From an uncultured Nitrospinaceae bacterium (GTDB taxonomy: Bacteria > Nitrospinota > Nitrospinia > Nitrospinales > VA-1): a DNA stretch of 7,862 nucleotides. Positions 5,879 to 7,862 of the stretch are shown here, piece after piece. The position numbers and the translations under genes were made by a program. A model generated the notes under the pieces. That model made no database searches and was not told the origin of the DNA. It saw nothing but the letters and a program-made list of their open reading frames with translations. Within the stretch, counting starts at the first letter, position 1. Each line of letters starts with the position of its first letter. The DNA lies in NCBI GenBank assembly GCA_913043155.1, contig CAJWLY010000066.1:1-7862 (forward strand), read 5' to 3'.

Positions 5879-6967
5879 CTAATCGAGCCCCAAATCTGCA
5901 AACGGTAGATCTTCGTCGATAGCCTGCCGGACGCGTTTCATCCAGTTCTGGTAAAACGCGACGTTATGGAGGGTGTTGAGACGCATGGCAAAAATTTCAT
6001 CAGCTATAAATAAATGCCTTAAGTATGCCCGTGAATAGTTTTTACATGTGTAGCAATTGCAATCCGGGTCGAGCGGACTATTGTCAGCTTTGTACTGCAG
6101 GTTGCGAATGTTGACTTTCCCATGGCTGGTGAAGAGAGAACCGTTTCTTGCGTTTCGGCTGGGCATGACGCAGTCGAACATGTCGATTCCCATAGCGCTG
6201 CACTGGGTGAGATCCTCCGGTTTCCCCACACCCATGAGATAACGCGGTTTGTCTTTCGGTAAGAGTTCGGCTGTGTAAGCAGCGATGTCGTACATCAATT
6301 CTATTTCTTCACCTACGCTCAATCCACCTATAGCGTAGCCCGGAAAATCAAGTGCGGCGATTTCCTCAGTGCTTTGCTTACGCAAGTTTTTGTACATCCC
6401 TCCTTGAACGATTCCGAACAGTGCCTGACTTTCCATGCGATGCGCTGCTTTGCATCGTGCAGCCCAGTGCGTGGATAGTTTCAGTGAGGTTTCGGTCTTG
6501 GAGGGATCGGAAGGGTAGGGCGTAGGTTCGTCCAAGGTCATGGCGATGTCTGCTCCCAAAGCCTCCTGTACTTCTGTTGCCCGCTCCGGTGAAAAGAAAT
6601 GGGTAGACCCATCGATGTGCGATTTGAACGTGACTCCTTCCTCTGTGACCTTGGCTAGGGAGTTCAGGCTAAATACTTGGAATCCGCCGCTATCGGTGAG
6701 GATGGGTTTGTTCCAGTTCATGAAACGGTGAAGTCCACCCAGTGACTCTACGATATCGTGTCCGGGTCTGAGGTAAAGGTGGTAGGTATTTCCGAGAATG
6801 ATTTCCGCGCCGCATTGTTCAAGCTCTTCCGGAGAAAGTGCTTTTACGGTGGCCTGGGTGCCGACGGGCATGAAGGTGGGTGTTTGAATTTCTCCGCGCG
6901 GAGTCACCAGACGCCCCAGTCGGGCCGAAGAGTGGCTGTGTTGTTTAATGGTCTCGAATTTAATCAC
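5879..6967 (-). CDS. tgt: Queuine (preQ1) tRNA-guanine transglycosylase (GTG start)
   Basis: This enzyme exchanges guanine-34 of GUN-anticodon tRNAs for preQ1 in queuosine synthesis. The protein has 362 residues, slightly shorter than typical (about 370-385). Relative to Zymomonas Tgt, D92 (in TDSGGFQVFS) matches D102, D146 (in LDEPTPYP) matches D156, and D265 (in DMFDCVMPSR) matches the nucleophile D280. Zinc ligands C303, C305, C308 and H334 match C318, C320, C323 and H349. FGIVQGG (184-190) and GGLSVGE (214-220) are further substrate-pocket motifs. The oddity is P148 where bacterial enzymes commonly have the substrate-contacting cysteine (C158). The GTG start agrees with the family N-terminus; an in-frame TAG lies five codons upstream. 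GGAG (6974-6971) is only 3 bases from the GTG, a tight ribosome binding site. It lies 117 bases after argF in the same direction. queA, yajC and secD, common neighbours of tgt, are not seen here. Confidence 0.97.
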   Translation of the reverse strand: MIKFETIKQHSHSSARLGRLVTPRGEIQTPTFMPVGTQATVKALSPEELEQCGAEIILGNTYHLYLRPGHDIVESLGGLHRFMNWNKPILTDSGGFQVFSLNSLAKVTEEGVTFKSHIDGSTHFFSPERATEVQEALGADIAMTLDEPTPYPSDPSKTETSLKLSTHWAARCKAAHRMESQALFGIVQGGMYKNLRKQSTEEIAALDFPGYAIGGLSVGEEIELMYDIAAYTAELLPKDKPRYLMGVGKPEDLTQCSAMGIDMFDCVMPSRNARNGSLFTSHGKVNIRNLQYKADNSPLDPDCNCYTCKNYSRAYLRHLFIADEIFAMRLNTLHNVAFYQNWMKRVRQAIDEDLPFADLGLD

Positions 6968-7073
6968 ACTCTCCGTCCGCTAGTTTTCGGGAGAGGGGGA
7001 GCATCTGTGTCATAACTTCTTGGGTCTGCCGGGATCCCATATGTCTTAAGGAGTTTCGGTCAAGGTCTATCAT
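6960..7073 (-). CDS. Possible 37-residue ORF bridging argF and tgt
   Basis: An ATG at 7073, 11 bases after the argF stop, opens a 37-codon frame that fills the gap and ends at TAA (6960-6962), overlapping the tgt start by 8 bases. The peptide is polar, begins MIDLDRNSLRHMG and ends RKLADGECD. It has no membrane segment and I recognise no family. No good Shine-Dalgarno sequence precedes the ATG, so translation would depend on coupling from argF. A 37-codon open frame can easily occur by chance, so this is listed only as a candidate. It could instead be an untranslated spacer. Confidence 0.2.
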   Translation of the reverse strand: MIDLDRNSLRHMGSRQTQEVMTQMLPLSRKLADGECD

Positions 7074-7084
7074 TGTCTGTTCGG

Positions 7085-7862
7085 CTATAACAATGTTTCG
7101 AGGAGGGCTTTTTGGAGGTGAAGGCGATTTTCTGCCTGATCGAGGACGATTGAGTGTTTGCCGTCCATGACTTCGGAGGTGATTTCCATTTCCCGGTGGG
7201 CAGGGAGACAGTGCATGACCAGGACATCTTTTTTCGCCGACTCCACGAGTTTGCGATTGATCTGGTAAGGTTTCAGTGCCGATTTTTTTTGATCTCCTTT
7301 TTCCTCCTGTCCCATGCTGACCCAGACGTCGGTATAGATAACATCGGCGTCTTTTACGGCAACATGAGGATCTTCGAGAATTTCGATTGAACCACTTTGG
7401 TCAATGCCCTCGGGTATCTTTGGCTTGCAGGAAGGAGGACATCCAACGGTAAGGTGGATTCCAAACATAGAGGCGGCAGTCATCCAGGAATAGGTGACAT
7501 TATTGCCGTCACCGACGTATGCGACCTTGATGCCATCGACTTTTCCCAGCTTTTCTTGGATCGTAAAAATATCCGACAGCACCTGTACCGGATGATTGAG
7601 GTCAGTCAGTCCATTGATTACCGGAATGCTCGCGTGCTTAGCCAACTCAGCCGCATCCTCGAAATCGTAAGTCCGAATCAGAATACCATGCAGATAGCGA
7701 GAAAGAACCCGTGCCGAATCAGCGATCGTTTCTCCGCGACCCAGTTGCAATTGGTCACCCGTTAGAAAGAGGGAGTGTCCCCCCAACTCGAACATGGCGA
7801 CTTCAAAGGAAATACGGGTGCGGGTAGACTGTTTACTAAAAATCATTCCCAGAGATTTTCCC
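7085..7862 (-). CDS. argF: Ornithine carbamoyltransferase, 5' end cut by window
   Basis: This enzyme condenses ornithine with carbamoyl phosphate to form citrulline in cytosolic arginine synthesis. The frame is open to the window edge: 258 C-terminal residues are visible, and about 50 N-terminal ones are missing by comparison with the usual 300-330. The carbamoyl phosphate motif STRTR lies 12 residues after the first visible residue, in GMIFSKQSTRTRISFE. YVGDGNNVTYSW and DVWVSMGQE belong to the ornithine-binding domain. The signature HCLPAHRE separates it from aspartate carbamoyltransferase, which has HPLPR. The conserved end QAENRLHLQKALL is intact. The common HPCQ motif reads HPVQ here, a position known to vary (HPTQ in E. 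coli). An internal Met (7846) is not the start, because family sequence GKSLG precedes it. It is the first gene of a probable argF-tgt transcription unit within this window. I call it argF; argI or arcB is possible by paralogy. Confidence 0.95.
   Translation of the reverse strand, partial: GKSLGMIFSKQSTRTRISFEVAMFELGGHSLFLTGDQLQLGRGETIADSARVLSRYLHGILIRTYDFEDAAELAKHASIPVINGLTDLNHPVQVLSDIFTIQEKLGKVDGIKVAYVGDGNNVTYSWMTAASMFGIHLTVGCPPSCKPKIPEGIDQSGSIEILEDPHVAVKDADVIYTDVWVSMGQEEKGDQKKSALKPYQINRKLVESAKKDVLVMHCLPAHREMEITSEVMDGKHSIVLDQAENRLHLQKALLETLL

Noticed and set aside
1..7862. CRISPR array, tRNA/rRNA gene, insertion sequence or phage genes
   Set aside because: No regularly spaced repeats, cloverleaf-like sequence, transposase frame or terminal inverted repeats were seen. 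The gene content is housekeeping.

Overview
This is a bacterial chromosomal window with moderate GC and housekeeping content. There is no sign of phage, insertion sequence, CRISPR or RNA genes. The gene families (proton-pumping complex I, SfsA, bacterial Tgt, anabolic ornithine carbamoyltransferase) fit a free-living bacterium. The complex I sequences are not close to enterobacterial ones, and I cannot name the phylum from sequence alone.

Left part (1-3683, + strand): the membrane-arm end of a nuo operon. It holds nuoK (5' end cut by the window), nuoL and nuoM, packed with gaps of 5 and 21 bases. These encode one small and two large antiporter-like subunits of NADH:quinone oxidoreductase. The usual next gene, nuoN, is absent. 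Both large subunits depart from family consensus at conserved places: the TM5 glutamate of NuoL is alanine, and the loop after TM7 of NuoM is rewritten. The main lysines and the other key carboxylates are intact.

Middle part (3684-5520, + strand): sfsA follows nuoM after 46 bases. A 243-base gap then contains two hairpins, the second terminator-like and lying just before the ribosome binding site of the next gene. That gene encodes a class I SAM-dependent methyltransferase with a very basic N-terminal tail; its substrate is unknown.

Right part (5521-7862, - strand): argF (5' end cut by the window) is followed by tgt in the same direction, with a possible 37-codon ORF bridging them. Downstream of tgt, a convincing 31-residue single-pass membrane protein gene lies on the same strand (5638-5733), with a strong Shine-Dalgarno sequence. 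Upstream of it are two perfect 10-bp palindromes spaced exactly 20 bp centre to centre. The + strand genes and the - strand genes converge around 5521-5637.

The most useful leads are the unlisted small membrane protein with its palindromic upstream region, and the unusual complex I antiporter subunits with no adjacent nuoN. I found no clearly new multi-gene system.
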